Shown here: positions 33,515-41,529 of the stretch, one piece after another
Numbering within the stretch: the stretch's first letter is position 1
How the letters are laid out: each line of letters begins with the position of its first letter
Assembly (NCBI GenBank): GCA_021783095.1
Contig: JAJXUG010000021.1
Location: 1-64,000 of the forward strand
Reading direction: 5' to 3'
DNA length: 64,000 nt
Source: Chloroflexota bacterium
GTDB lineage: Bacteria; Chloroflexota; Limnocylindria; Limnocylindrales; CSP1-4
Position numbers and translations under genes: made by a program
The notes under the pieces: generated by a model
What the model saw: the letters and a program-made list of their open reading frames with translations, nothing else
Told to the model about the DNA's origin: nothing
The model's database searches: none

Positions 33515-33886
33515 ATGGCCGACGATCGCGACCCCCTCGACCGATACCGCCTCCACGCGGACATCTGCAAGGTGCTGACCGACCCGAAGCGCCTGCTGCT
33601 CCTCGCTGCCCTGCGCGACGGGGACCGGACAGTGGGCGACCTCGCGGCGTCGATCGGCGCGTCGCTGCCCAACGCAAGCCAGCACCTGGCGATCCTGCGC
33701 GCTGCCGGGCTGGTTGACGGGCGCCGAGAGGGCGCGGCCGTGCGCTACCGCATCGCGGAGCCGGCAATCCTCGACGCCTGTGACATCGTGGACGGCATCG
33801 TCGCGCGCCGAGTCGCGCGACGCGCTCCGACCCAGTCCGCGAGCGCACCGGCCGCCAACTCCTCGCCCGCCGGCCCCGCGGGCTGA
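33515..33886 (+). CDS. ArsR-family repressor with two spaced cysteines
   Basis: 123 residues. Winged helix-turn-helix: KVLTDPKRLLLLAALRDG, then VGDLAASIGASLPNASQHLAILRAAGLV. The metal-binding CVC box of ArsR/SmtB is absent. Only two cysteines occur, C18 in the first helix and C89 near the last helix, an arrangement like persulfide-sensing BigR/SqrR proteins. It begins an operon with OsmC, rhodanese and a membrane protein carrying CPVC. I infer sensing of sulfide or persulfide through a C18-C89 link. The Ala/Ser/Pro tail is not conserved. Confidence 0.8.
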   Translation: MADDRDPLDRYRLHADICKVLTDPKRLLLLAALRDGDRTVGDLAASIGASLPNASQHLAILRAAGLVDGRREGAAVRYRIAEPAILDACDIVDGIVARRVARRAPTQSASAPAANSSPAGPAG

Positions 33887-33951
33887 CCCATCCCATCACA
33901 CGCATCGCACCCATCGCACCCAGCCGGCAGTCCCGGCGATCGGAGATCCAC

Positions 33952-34446
33952 ATGGCCGTCAAGACCGCATCCGTCACCCTCGATGGCGAGGGACTCCGCT
34001 TCGCCGCCAGCGTCGGCAGCGGCCACGCGCTCATCCTCGACGACGGCAATGGCGACGCCGGTCCCCGCCCGTCCGAGCTCGTCCCGCTCGCCCTGGCCGG
34101 GTGCACCGCCATGGACGTGATCTCGATCCTGCGCAAGAAGCGCCAGGACGTGCGCGGGTACCGCGTCGAGACGGCGGGCGTGCAGATGGAGGCCCACCCG
34201 AACGCCTTCACGCAGATCGACGTGACCCACATCGTCACCGGCGTCGGCGTGGACCCGGCGGCCCTGACGCGCGCGATCGAGCTCTCCGCGACGAAGTACT
34301 GCTCCGTGGGCTCCACGCTCTCGAGCGGCATCGTCGAGATCCGGCACGGGTACCGGCTGATCGACGCCGAGACCGGCGCGGAGACGTCGGCAGACGTCCT
34401 GGTCGAGGGCCCCGGCAACGCGATCACGACCCCGGCGGAGGCCTGA
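33952..34446 (+). CDS. OsmC/Ohr-family thiol peroxidase-like protein
   Basis: 164 residues. The two family cysteines are present in LALAGCTAMDVISILRKKR and SATKYCSVGSTL, in the normal order. OsmC/Ohr proteins reduce organic hydroperoxides, and several are found in sulfide operons, where they may act on persulfides. It lies 65 bp after the ArsR-type gene and three bases before the rhodanese gene, in one operon. The subfamily looks more YhfA/OsmC-like than Ohr. Confidence 0.85.
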   Translation: MAVKTASVTLDGEGLRFAASVGSGHALILDDGNGDAGPRPSELVPLALAGCTAMDVISILRKKRQDVRGYRVETAGVQMEAHPNAFTQIDVTHIVTGVGVDPAALTRAIELSATKYCSVGSTLSSGIVEIRHGYRLIDAETGAETSADVLVEGPGNAITTPAEA

Positions 34447-34449
34447 CCG

Positions 34450-35019
34450 ATGGCGAACCAGTCCCGCAAGGGGTTCGACCGCGCGGGCACCCCTGTTGAG
34501 GGCAGGCGAACGGCCCAGAAGCCGAAGGGGCGCGCGTCTGCCGCCTCGTCCGGGCGGTCGCGCCCGATGCCGATCATCCTCGGCATCATCGTCGTCGCCG
34601 CGATCGCGCTCGGCGGCATCTTCATGGCCACGCGGGGCGGGTCGGGCTCGACCGGCGCCAGCAACGTCGGCACGCTCGTCCAGTCCAGCAACGGCGCGTG
34701 GACCAACGTCTCGGCCGACCGCCTGGCGTCGGAGCTCAAGACCCACGACTTCACGCTCCTCAACGTGAAGACCCCCTACATCGGCGAGATCAGCGGCACC
34801 GACCTCTACATCCCGTACACGCAGCTCGCCGCCCGCGCGTCGGAGCTGCCAGCCAACAAGGCGGCGAAGATCGTCGTGTACTGCCGGTCCGGCGCCGAGA
34901 GCGCGATCGCCTCGCAGACGCTGCTCGACCTCGGGTACACCAACATCGAGAACCTCGACGGCGGGATGAACGCGTGGACGGCGAGCGGGCGGAGCCTCGT
35001 GCAGAAGAACCGGACCTGA
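34450..35019 (+). CDS. Membrane-anchored rhodanese-domain protein
   Basis: 189 residues. A basic N-terminus precedes one membrane helix (about 39-60, MPIILGIIVVAAIALGGIF), so the rhodanese domain faces outward. The active-site loop CRSGAES and the ENLDGGMNAWTASG end are intact. The first half of the fold is altered: the usual DVR...GHIPGA reads NVKTPYIGEISG. It probably accepts sulfane sulfur from persulfides or sulfide oxidation outside the membrane. The operon spacing is 3-4 bases on both sides. Confidence 0.85.
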   Translation: MANQSRKGFDRAGTPVEGRRTAQKPKGRASAASSGRSRPMPIILGIIVVAAIALGGIFMATRGGSGSTGASNVGTLVQSSNGAWTNVSADRLASELKTHDFTLLNVKTPYIGEISGTDLYIPYTQLAARASELPANKAAKIVVYCRSGAESAIASQTLLDLGYTNIENLDGGMNAWTASGRSLVQKNRT

Positions 35020-35023
35020 GACG

Positions 35024-35575
35024 ATGACCTGCCCGGCCTGGGTCGACGCGAAGTTCCGCGTCCACGTCCTGCTCTGGACCGCGCTGTCCGCGCTCGCCTA
35101 CGGGCTGGTGGCGGCGATCATCCCGAACCCGATCTTCGCTCGGCAGATCCCGCCTGAGCCGTTCGCGATCTGGGTCTGGCTGCTCTCGGCGCCGCTCATG
35201 GGGATCATGGGTGCGTCGTACTCGTCGCCGTGGCTGGCCTCGCCCCTGGTTTCGGCCGCGCCCGACGGCGATGGCGCCGGCGTCCCGATCCGCCTGCCGG
35301 GACGGACCGCCGCGGCCGCCCAGCCAGCAACGACCGCCCAGGCTGACGACGAGCGCACCACCTGGCTCGGGGGCGTCGCGTCGTTCGGGGCCTTCCTCGC
35401 CATCGGCTGCCCGGTCTGCAACAAGCTCGCCCTGTTGCTCCTGGGGACGAGCGGCGCGCTCTCCATCTGGGCGCCGATCCAGCCGATCCTGGGCGCGGCA
35501 TCGCTGGCCCTGCTCACGGGCACCGTCGTCTGGCGCCTCCGACTTCGCGCGAGCGGGGCGACCTGCGCGGTCTGA
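35024..35575 (+). CDS. Membrane protein with a GCPVCNK motif, last gene of the sulfur operon
   Basis: 183 residues with about four hydrophobic segments (near 13-35, 47-64, 118-140 and 150-172). The third contains FLAIGCPVCNKLALLLLG; this CXXC at a helix start recalls thiol-oxidising membrane proteins such as VKOR, but the rest does not let me assign the family. Further cysteines are near each terminus (C3, C181). It is four bases after the rhodanese gene. I infer a role in moving electrons or sulfur from thiols across the membrane. Unknown otherwise. Confidence 0.6.
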   Translation: MTCPAWVDAKFRVHVLLWTALSALAYGLVAAIIPNPIFARQIPPEPFAIWVWLLSAPLMGIMGASYSSPWLASPLVSAAPDGDGAGVPIRLPGRTAAAAQPATTAQADDERTTWLGGVASFGAFLAIGCPVCNKLALLLLGTSGALSIWAPIQPILGAASLALLTGTVVWRLRLRASGATCAV

Positions 35576-35691
35576 ACCGTGCCGGTTGGGCCCACCCCGC
35601 CGAATCCCCGCGCCGTCTGACCACCACGCCCGGCTCAGGGCGCCGCCCCCGGCTCGGGGCGTCACCTCCGGCCGCCCGCCGGATCCCTGGA

Positions 35692-35828
35692 CACTCCCCC
35701 AGGGAGTGCTGCGCGGAACGTTCTGTCGCAACACGCGCCCCAGGAGTGTCTGGGCATCCAGCGTTCCTGGACACTCGCCTGGGGAGTGGCCGGGAAACCC
35801 GGCCTGCATAGCACTCTTGTGGGGCGTT
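35692..35828. repeat. Four palindromic units with an exact 40-bp period
   Basis: 17-bp near-palindromes at 35692-35708 (CACTCCCCCAGGGAGTG), 35732-35748 (CACGCGCCCCAGGAGTG), 35772-35788 (CACTCGCCTGGGGAGTG) and 35812-35828 (CACTCTTGTGGGGCGTT). Their centres are at 35700, 35740, 35780 and 35820. The sequence between units is not conserved. They fill the gap between two convergent genes. No coding frame is recognised. Function unknown: phased protein-binding sites, hairpin array or terminator cluster. Confidence 0.75.
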
Positions 35829-35868
35829 ACCAGGACAACCCCGGCAGCGGTCGACGAGGACTCGGGGT

Positions 35869-36896
35869 TCAGCCGTTGGCGAACAGCGACGCGTACGCGT
35901 TGATTGCGGGCTGGCCGCCCAGGTGGGCGTAGAGGACGTTCGACGAGCGGTCGATCTCGCCGCGGGCGACGAGGTCGATGAGGCCCGCCATCGACTTCCC
36001 CTCGTAGACGGGGTCGGTGATCATGCCCTCGAGCCTGGCGGTCAGGCGGATGGCCTCGAGCGTGGACTGGCCCGGGCGGCCGTACACGCCCTCGTGGTAG
36101 CGGTCGTCGAGGACGATCTCGTCCTCGCGGAGCTCGCGCTCCACGCCGATCGCGCGAGCGGTGCGCCGTGCGATCCGCGTCACCTGGTCGCGCGTCTCGG
36201 GCACGGTGGCGGACCCGTCGATCCCGATGACCCGCCTCGGCCGGCCGCCCGCGTCCGCCAGCGACGCAAAGCCGGCGATCATCCCGGCCTGCGTGGAACC
36301 GGTGACGGAGCACACGACGATCGGGTCGAAGAAGACGCCGAGCGCCCGCTCCTGCTCGGCGACCTCGAACGCCCAGCCCGCGAAGCCGTGCCCGCCGAGC
36401 GGGTGGTCCGACGCGCCGGCCGGGATTGCGTATGGCTTGCCGCCCGCCGCCTCGACCGACGCGAGCGCGTCCTTCCAGCTGTCGCGGATCCCGATCGAGA
36501 AGCCCGCCGGGCTGAGCCGGACATCGGCGCCCATCAGCCGGCTCATCAGGATGTTGCCGACGCGGTCGTAGGTGACGTCGGGCCACTCGACCCAGTGCTC
36601 CTGGACGAGCACGCACCGCAGGCCCGCGTGCGCGGCCACCGCCGCGACCTGCCGGGTGTGGTTCGACTGGACGCCGCCGATCGACACGAGGGTGTCGGGC
36701 CCTGGGCCAGCGCGTCAGCCAGCAGGTACTCGAGCTTGCGAACCTTGTTGCCGCCGAAGGCGAGCCCCGAGTTGCAGTCCTCGCGCTTGGCCCACACGGT
36801 CGCCCCGCCGAGGTGCCTCGTGAGCCGGTCCAGGCGCTGGATCGGCGATAGCCCGAAGAGCAGCGGTTCGCGCGGGTAGTCGGCGAGGGTGGGCAC
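35869..36896 (-). pseudogene. acdS: ACC deaminase gene with a single-base frameshift
   Basis: Two overlapping frames together give a full-length ACC deaminase of about 342 residues. The start is GTG 36896 with GGAGG 6 nt upstream, followed by [19 protein letters not shown] with the PLP lysine. The frame breaks near 36697-36704 in GGGCCC, where one base is missing, and resumes as [19 protein letters not shown]. The later [17 protein letters not shown] segment, with Glu, favours 1-aminocyclopropane-1-carboxylate deaminase over D-cysteine desulfhydrase. The rest is well preserved, so either the lesion is recent or the base was lost in sequencing. Confidence 0.8.
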
Positions 36897-36964
36897 GGCG
36901 CGCCTCCGGGTTGCGGTGAACGGGGGACGAAGGTGGACCGCGATGGTAGCGCCGCCCCGGACGC

Positions 36965-38743
36965 CTACGGTGAGAAGCGGCCGACGACCTGCCAGCCGAG
37001 CGGCCCGTCCGTACCCTGCCGGGTGTCGGTGACCAGCCGCACGACGTACGTGCCGAACTTCGGGTCGCGCGAGTCGGCCGTCGCGCCGGGCGCGAAGTCG
37101 TGGTACGCACCGTATTGGACCGGCACGCTGCCCGTCGGAACGCTGAAGTCGGCACCCTCGTTGCTCGGCGCGAGCCACGAGGTGGGGCAGCCCGTCCCGA
37201 ACGGCGTGTCCGGCGGCGGGGCCGACCCTGGCGCCGATGGGCAGGGCAGCGGCCCCGACGTGCCGAGCCATGCGCTGACGACCAAGACGACCGGCCCTTG
37301 GGGCGGACCCGCCGCGAGCGTCGTCAGGTCGTCGAGCGTCGCGGTGACGTCCCCGGTGCCGCCCGTGCCCATCGGGCCGAGGTACTCGAGCCCGGCGGGC
37401 AGCACGCGCAGGGCGAAGGTCCCAGTGAAGGGCGGCCCGGATCCGAGGCTTGCGAGCGTGATGGTGTAGGGGCTCGCCCAGAGGTCCTCGATGGTGCCAT
37501 CGAGACGCCCGAAGGCGCACAACCTGGGCGCCAGGCTCAACGTCGGGACGATGACGTCGCAGGAGTCGCCGACCGGCGCGGCGCTGACGCCGCCGCTGAC
37601 GATGACCGCCCTCCCGACCCACGCGGCGCGGTCGGCGCTGAGCACGGTCTCCAAGTCCGCTGTCGTGTAGACCTGCGGGCCACCAGTCGGCAGCGGCGAG
37701 CCGCTCGCTGCGACCCTGGCCGTCGCGTCCAGTCGCCCGACCAGCAGCCAGCCGCGGCAGGCCGGGCAGCCGGCGGTGTCGACGGCGACCATCCGGACGA
37801 GGTACATCCCCAGCCGCGGCACGCCGACGGCGCCGTCCACGAGGGGCGACGGCGCGAACCGGCGGTAGCCGTCCGCCTCGCCCACGTGGAGCGAGGTGGC
37901 GATGGAGGATCCGTTGGGCGTGAGGAACGAGCCTGTCCCCGGGCAGATGAACGGCTCGACGGCCCCGGCCGAAGCGGGGCAGAGCGTGGCGAGCTCCGAG
38001 CCCTGCAGCCAGGCGAGAACGGCGACGACGCGGCCGGCCGGGGTCGCGGCCGTCTGCGAGCGGAGCCGCTCGAGGTCGACGGCACCGCTGCCGCCGGCGA
38101 GGTCGACATGGCCGAGCAGCTCGATCGCGCCACCGGGCACGAGGCGGAGCGCGAGTGGCGCCTTGAGATCGTCAGCGGCCAGCGGCGGCGGCAGCACGGC
38201 GTCCTCGGTTCGGACGGTGATGACGCCGGCGGGGCCGAAGCCGTCGAGGACGGCGACCTGGGTGCACGTCCCGGCGGGCTCGGCGCACGCCTCCACTCCC
38301 CCTTCCATCTGGATCGCAGCGACGTTCGCCACGACGTCGTGGGCGGCGATGGTGCCGGCGCGCGTGGCGGTGATCTCCGCGTACAACTGGACGGCGGTCA
38401 AGACGCGGACGGAGGTCGGCGGCGCCGGCGGCCCGGCCACCACCTGCGTCGCGACCGGCTCGGTCGGTTCGGGCGTCGCCGACGGGGCGACCGACGACGG
38501 CGAGGCCGACGACGCCGTGGTCGCGAGGCGCCCGAAGCCGCCGGTGGCCACGACGACGACGAGCGCCACGGCGGCCACCGCGGCGACCGCAGGAAGCACG
38601 CGCGGCCAGAGGCGGCCGTGTGGGGTGGCGACCGGGGGGCGGGCCACCACGGCCTGGACCGCGACTCGGAGCGACTCAGGGGCTTGCGGCAGGCTCGCGT
38701 CGCGCAGGGCGTCGCGCAGCCGCCGCTCGGTGTCGTCAGCCAT
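36965..38743 (-). CDS. Anti-sigma-like membrane protein with duplicated outer domain
   Basis: 592 residues. A short cytoplasmic N-terminus (about 45 residues) precedes one membrane helix ([20 protein letters not shown]) and a Ser/Pro/Thr linker. The outer part contains two related modules, about residues 112-337 and 354-592: both begin with a [14 protein letters not shown]-type segment and end alike ([12 protein letters not shown]...GWLLVGRLD and [11 protein letters not shown]...GWQVVGRFS). The gene start overlaps the end of the ECF sigma gene by 8 bases, the usual sigma/anti-sigma arrangement. The outer modules probably sense an envelope signal. I do not recognise their family. Confidence 0.65.
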   Translation of the reverse strand: MADDTERRLRDALRDASLPQAPESLRVAVQAVVARPPVATPHGRLWPRVLPAVAAVAAVALVVVVATGGFGRLATTASSASPSSVAPSATPEPTEPVATQVVAGPPAPPTSVRVLTAVQLYAEITATRAGTIAAHDVVANVAAIQMEGGVEACAEPAGTCTQVAVLDGFGPAGVITVRTEDAVLPPPLAADDLKAPLALRLVPGGAIELLGHVDLAGGSGAVDLERLRSQTAATPAGRVVAVLAWLQGSELATLCPASAGAVEPFICPGTGSFLTPNGSSIATSLHVGEADGYRRFAPSPLVDGAVGVPRLGMYLVRMVAVDTAGCPACRGWLLVGRLDATARVAASGSPLPTGGPQVYTTADLETVLSADRAAWVGRAVIVSGGVSAAPVGDSCDVIVPTLSLAPRLCAFGRLDGTIEDLWASPYTITLASLGSGPPFTGTFALRVLPAGLEYLGPMGTGGTGDVTATLDDLTTLAAGPPQGPVVLVVSAWLGTSGPLPCPSAPGSAPPPDTPFGTGCPTSWLAPSNEGADFSVPTGSVPVQYGAYHDFAPGATADSRDPKFGTYVVRLVTDTRQGTDGPLGWQVVGRFSP

Positions 38744-39305
38744 CGGTCGCCTCCCGTGCCCCGCCGAGCCGTACCCGGGCCTTTCCCAGCGCGCGGTGCA
38801 AGCGCGACTTCACGGTCCCGATGGGCCAGCCCGTCCGATCGGCCACGTCGGCGAGCGAGAGGTCGGCCCAGAAGTGGAGGACGACGACCGTCCGCTCGTC
38901 GGCGTCGAGCGCATCCAGCGCGCGAAGCGCCTCGTCACGGGCGAGCAGGTCGCGGAACGGGTCAGCCGAGACGGCGCCGATGCCGGCATCGAGCGGCAGG
39001 AATCGGACTCTAGCCGTCCGCCGCAGGCGGTCGCGGCAGATGTTCACGAGGATCCGGTCGAACCATGGGCGGAACATCGCTGGGTCGCGAAGCGCGGCGA
39101 GGCCGTTCCAGGCGCGGATCAGGGCCTCCTGGGTCGCGTCCTCGGCGTCGCGGCCGTCGCCGAGCAGGAGACCCGCGAGGCGGTAGGCGCGGTCAAGCTC
39201 GCCGCCCACCAGCTGCAGGAAGCGCGTCCTGGCATCCGCCCCGATCTCGCCGTCCAGGTCCCCCTCCAGCTCGCACCAGCGACGCGCCAATACGGTCGAT
39301 CGCAT
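38736..39305 (-). CDS. ECF RNA polymerase sigma factor
   Basis: 189 residues from ATG 39305. Region 2 spans FLQLVGGELDRAYRLAG to DAEDATQEALIRAWNG. Region 4 spans DALDADERTVVVLHFWADLSLADVADRTGWPIGTVKSRLHR. An in-frame ATG at 39368 is possible but lies directly against a strong hairpin and has no ribosome-binding site. It is coupled to the anti-sigma gene and lies 143 bp downstream of fccB on the same strand. It may control envelope or sulfide-oxidation genes, which the sequence cannot show. Confidence 0.88.
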   Translation of the reverse strand: MRSTVLARRWCELEGDLDGEIGADARTRFLQLVGGELDRAYRLAGLLLGDGRDAEDATQEALIRAWNGLAALRDPAMFRPWFDRILVNICRDRLRRTARVRFLPLDAGIGAVSADPFRDLLARDEALRALDALDADERTVVVLHFWADLSLADVADRTGWPIGTVKSRLHRALGKARVRLGGAREATDG

Positions 39306-39368
39306 CGTAGCCGTCCAGACGAACGGGATGGCCGTTCGGTTCTCGCGCAGCCCGTAGCCGCCGAACAT

Positions 39369-39409
39369 GCAGCGACGGCGGAACGGGAGGGCCCGACCGC
39401 CGTCGCTGC
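39369..39409 (-). terminator. Very strong hairpin between fccB and the sigma gene
   Basis: GCAGCGACGGCGG (39369-39381) pairs perfectly with CCGCCGTCGCTGC (39397-39409), 13 bp with a 15-nt loop, 40 to 80 nt past the fccB stop. No T-tract follows. It may end fccAB transcription or shield the sigma mRNA. Confidence 0.5.
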
Positions 39410-39416
39410 CGTCGCC

Positions 39417-39438
39417 GTCGCGGTGCCGGCACCGCGAC
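39417..39438. promoter_or_regulatory. Perfect 22-bp palindrome downstream of fccB
   Basis: GTCGCGGTGCC followed directly by GGCACCGCGAC (39417-39427 and 39428-39438), 11-bp arms without a spacer. It sits between the fccB stop and the hairpin at 39369. A protein-binding site is as likely as a cruciform or terminator part. Confidence 0.45.
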
Positions 39439-39448
39439 GGCACCGCCC

Positions 39449-40909
39449 TCAGGCGAAGGTGTCGCCCATCACGGTGTTGAACCAGACGAGCATGTCGCTG
39501 AAGTTCCGGGTGGTGGCCGATGCTGCCGCCCTGGGCTGGCCCTGTGCCGCGTACATGCTCTTGGCGAGAGGGTTGTACTCGTACACCGCCGAGAGCCATG
39601 TCGCGGTGCCAGGCGTCGTGGCGTTGCCCCGCGTGATCGGCGTGTAGCACGCGGAATTGAGCACGAGGTCCGTCTCGGCGCCGAGAGTCGTGTCGCCCCG
39701 AAGCCGCCGCACGATCGCGCTCGCCGCGGTCTTGCCCTCCTGGTTGCCGATGTGGCCCGCCTTGGGAATGGCGGGGATGCCCACCGTCGGAACGCCGGTG
39801 TAGCCCGGGTACCACTCGGCGGGGACGGCGCTCGAATCGCCGACCACGTAGACGCCCGGATAGCGCGGCGCGGGGTTGGTGGCCGACGTCGGGACGGAGG
39901 ACTCGAACGTCAGGGCCTGGACCGGCGCGTATTGCATGCCGTTCGCCGTGTTGACCGTGCAGAGGCCCGCATCGCGCAGGATGGCCGGCGCCTGCATCGG
40001 CGGGATGGGGTTGAGGACGCCTGCGCGCTGCGCGGTCACCGCCTTGCTGACTCCCGCGTCGTCGCGGTAGGTGTAGGTGATGGCCTTGCCGACGCTGTCG
40101 AGATCGGTGATCGCGACATCGTGTCGATACGTCACGGTGTAGCCGCTGGCGTTCCTGCCGGCGAACGCGTTGGCGAAGTTCGTCTGCTCGACGAGGATCC
40201 CTGGGTTCGCGTCGAGCAGGTACAGCCTGCTGCTGGGGCGATTGGCCTTGAGCCAGTCGGCGATCACGCAGGCCCGCTCGTACGGGCCCGGCGGGCATCG
40301 GTAGGGCGCCCTCGGCACCGTGATGACGACGTCGGCGCCGTTGGGCATCGACGCGAGCTGATTGGCGAGCTGCGCCGTCTGCGGACCGGCCTGCCAGGCG
40401 TGAGGCGTGAGGTTCACGTCGTAGTGCCCGGGCAGCCCGGTGAACTCGAGGCCAGGGGCCACGACGAGGGCATCGCCGGCGTACACGGCGCCGTTGGCGA
40501 GCGTGACGCTGCGAGCGGACGGGTTGACCGAGGCGACCCTCCCCTGCACGACGGTGACGCCGTACCAGCTCTTGAGGCTGTTGTACGTGTAGTTGAGGCT
40601 GCTTAGGGTCCGCTCCCCCACGAGCACCATGTTGCTCATGATGTTCGAGGTGTAGGCGGGCGCCTGCTCGATGAGCGTCACGGCCAGGCCCGTCCCGCCC
40701 CACAGGCGGAGGTACTTGGCGGCCGCCGTGCCCGCCATCCCCCCGCCGACCACGATCACACGCTTGCCCTTGAGCGTGCTGTCGTTGGGCACGGGGATCA
40801 GCGAGGCGGCACGGGCCGGCTCGGGCTCGACGAACCGCAGCCACGCCGGAAGCGTGACGACGCCGAGCGTGCCGGTCGCGACGAGGCCCAAGAAGTCTCT
40901 GCGCTGCAT
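39449..40909 (-). CDS. fccB: Flavocytochrome c sulfide dehydrogenase, flavoprotein subunit
   Basis: 486 residues. A twin-arginine signal (QRRDFLGLVATG) is followed by an FAD-binding Rossmann motif (VIVVGGGMAGTAAAKYL). The conserved redox cysteine region APYRCPPGPYERAC and the second cysteine (DAGLCTVN) form the sulfide-reactive disulfide in FccB. A C-terminal dimer/FCSD domain region with VGDSSAVPAEWYPG follows. It would oxidise sulfide to sulfur and pass electrons to the FccA cytochrome encoded six bases upstream. Folded cofactor export by Tat fits the flavin. Confidence 0.93.
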   Translation of the reverse strand: MQRRDFLGLVATGTLGVVTLPAWLRFVEPEPARAASLIPVPNDSTLKGKRVIVVGGGMAGTAAAKYLRLWGGTGLAVTLIEQAPAYTSNIMSNMVLVGERTLSSLNYTYNSLKSWYGVTVVQGRVASVNPSARSVTLANGAVYAGDALVVAPGLEFTGLPGHYDVNLTPHAWQAGPQTAQLANQLASMPNGADVVITVPRAPYRCPPGPYERACVIADWLKANRPSSRLYLLDANPGILVEQTNFANAFAGRNASGYTVTYRHDVAITDLDSVGKAITYTYRDDAGVSKAVTAQRAGVLNPIPPMQAPAILRDAGLCTVNTANGMQYAPVQALTFESSVPTSATNPAPRYPGVYVVGDSSAVPAEWYPGYTGVPTVGIPAIPKAGHIGNQEGKTAASAIVRRLRGDTTLGAETDLVLNSACYTPITRGNATTPGTATWLSAVYEYNPLAKSMYAAQGQPRAAASATTRNFSDMLVWFNTVMGDTFA

Positions 40910-40915
40910 GCGTCC

Positions 40916-41335
40916 CTACCTCCCGGCCGTGGAGAGGTACACGGCGATGGCCCGCAGCTGGGCGTCCGTGTAGCCCGCGGCGTGCGCGGCCATGATGTTG
41001 TTGGAACTCGTGGAGGCGGCGAACTCCTTGAGCTCGCCGTACAGCTCCGTGGCTGACTCGCCCGAGAGGCGCTCGAAGCCGCCAGTCCCGTACGTCCCGT
41101 GGCACTGGTAGCAGTTGCTCGCCAGGAGCCGCCCGGAGGTGCTCGAGATCGATGCCGGCCCCACGACCGCTGCCGTCGCGCCGGCCGAGGACGAGACCCC
41201 GATGCTGCCCGCGATGGCAGGAGCCGCGACGAGCGCTGCGGTGAGCGCCATGCCCGCCACGACCACGGCGGTGGTGCGCGGGCGCAAGCCGCGCGATTGC
41301 CCGTGGGGCGTCGTCCGATGTCGACTGAGGAACAT
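40916..41335 (-). CDS. fccA: FccA-type monoheme cytochrome c
   Basis: 139 residues. An N-terminal signal anchor (TTAVVVAGMALTAALVAAP) leads to a single heme motif CYQCHG, with the likely axial methionine in NNIMAAHAAGYTD and the helix LRAIAVYL. Size and position before fccB identify the cytochrome subunit of sulfide dehydrogenase. Some homologues are diheme; this one is monoheme. GGAGG lies 7 nt before the ATG. Electrons could go to the redox cluster of 1-13.9 kb, which is an inference. Confidence 0.9.
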   Translation of the reverse strand: MFLSRHRTTPHGQSRGLRPRTTAVVVAGMALTAALVAAPAIAGSIGVSSSAGATAAVVGPASISSTSGRLLASNCYQCHGTYGTGGFERLSGESATELYGELKEFAASTSSNNIMAAHAAGYTDAQLRAIAVYLSTAGR

Positions 41336-41435
41336 CGTCTGCCTCCGTCTTCGTCCGGCCGGGGATCGGCCGGGTTCACCCTTCTTGGGATCCGGGCCGT
41401 GGGGGGAGGTTTCGGGCCGGATGGCCCGCTTGCGG

Positions 41436-41449
41436 GTGACCTACGTCAC
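41436..41449. promoter_or_regulatory. Inverted repeat upstream of fccA
   Basis: GTGAC-CTAC-GTCAC, 5-bp arms, about 100 bp upstream of the fccA start. A CRP/FNR-type site has related half-sites but wider spacing, so the regulator is not clear. Confidence 0.3.
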
Positions 41450-41529
41450 GCCGGTGGCGCCCGGCACGGTTGCCGCGGGCACGATGGGGCGAGGCGCCCC
41501 GGCTCAGTGGCGTCCGCGGCCAGAGTCGG

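Noticed and set aside
30313-33717. Plus-strand open frame of over 1100 codons
   Set aside because: It is opposite the glycosyltransferase, lipoprotein and homocysteine methyltransferase genes, all of which have recognisable motifs and start sites. Composition is typical of a shadow frame.
35692-35828. CRISPR array
   Set aside because: Units are only about 17-20 bp, poorly conserved and palindromic, spacers are about 20 bp, there are four units and no cas genes. Kept as a palindrome array instead.
36546-36896. Independent short gene upstream of the ACC deaminase body
   Set aside because: Its N-terminal residues are the ACC deaminase N-terminus; after the frame break the continuation is meaningless and the true continuation is in the neighbouring frame.
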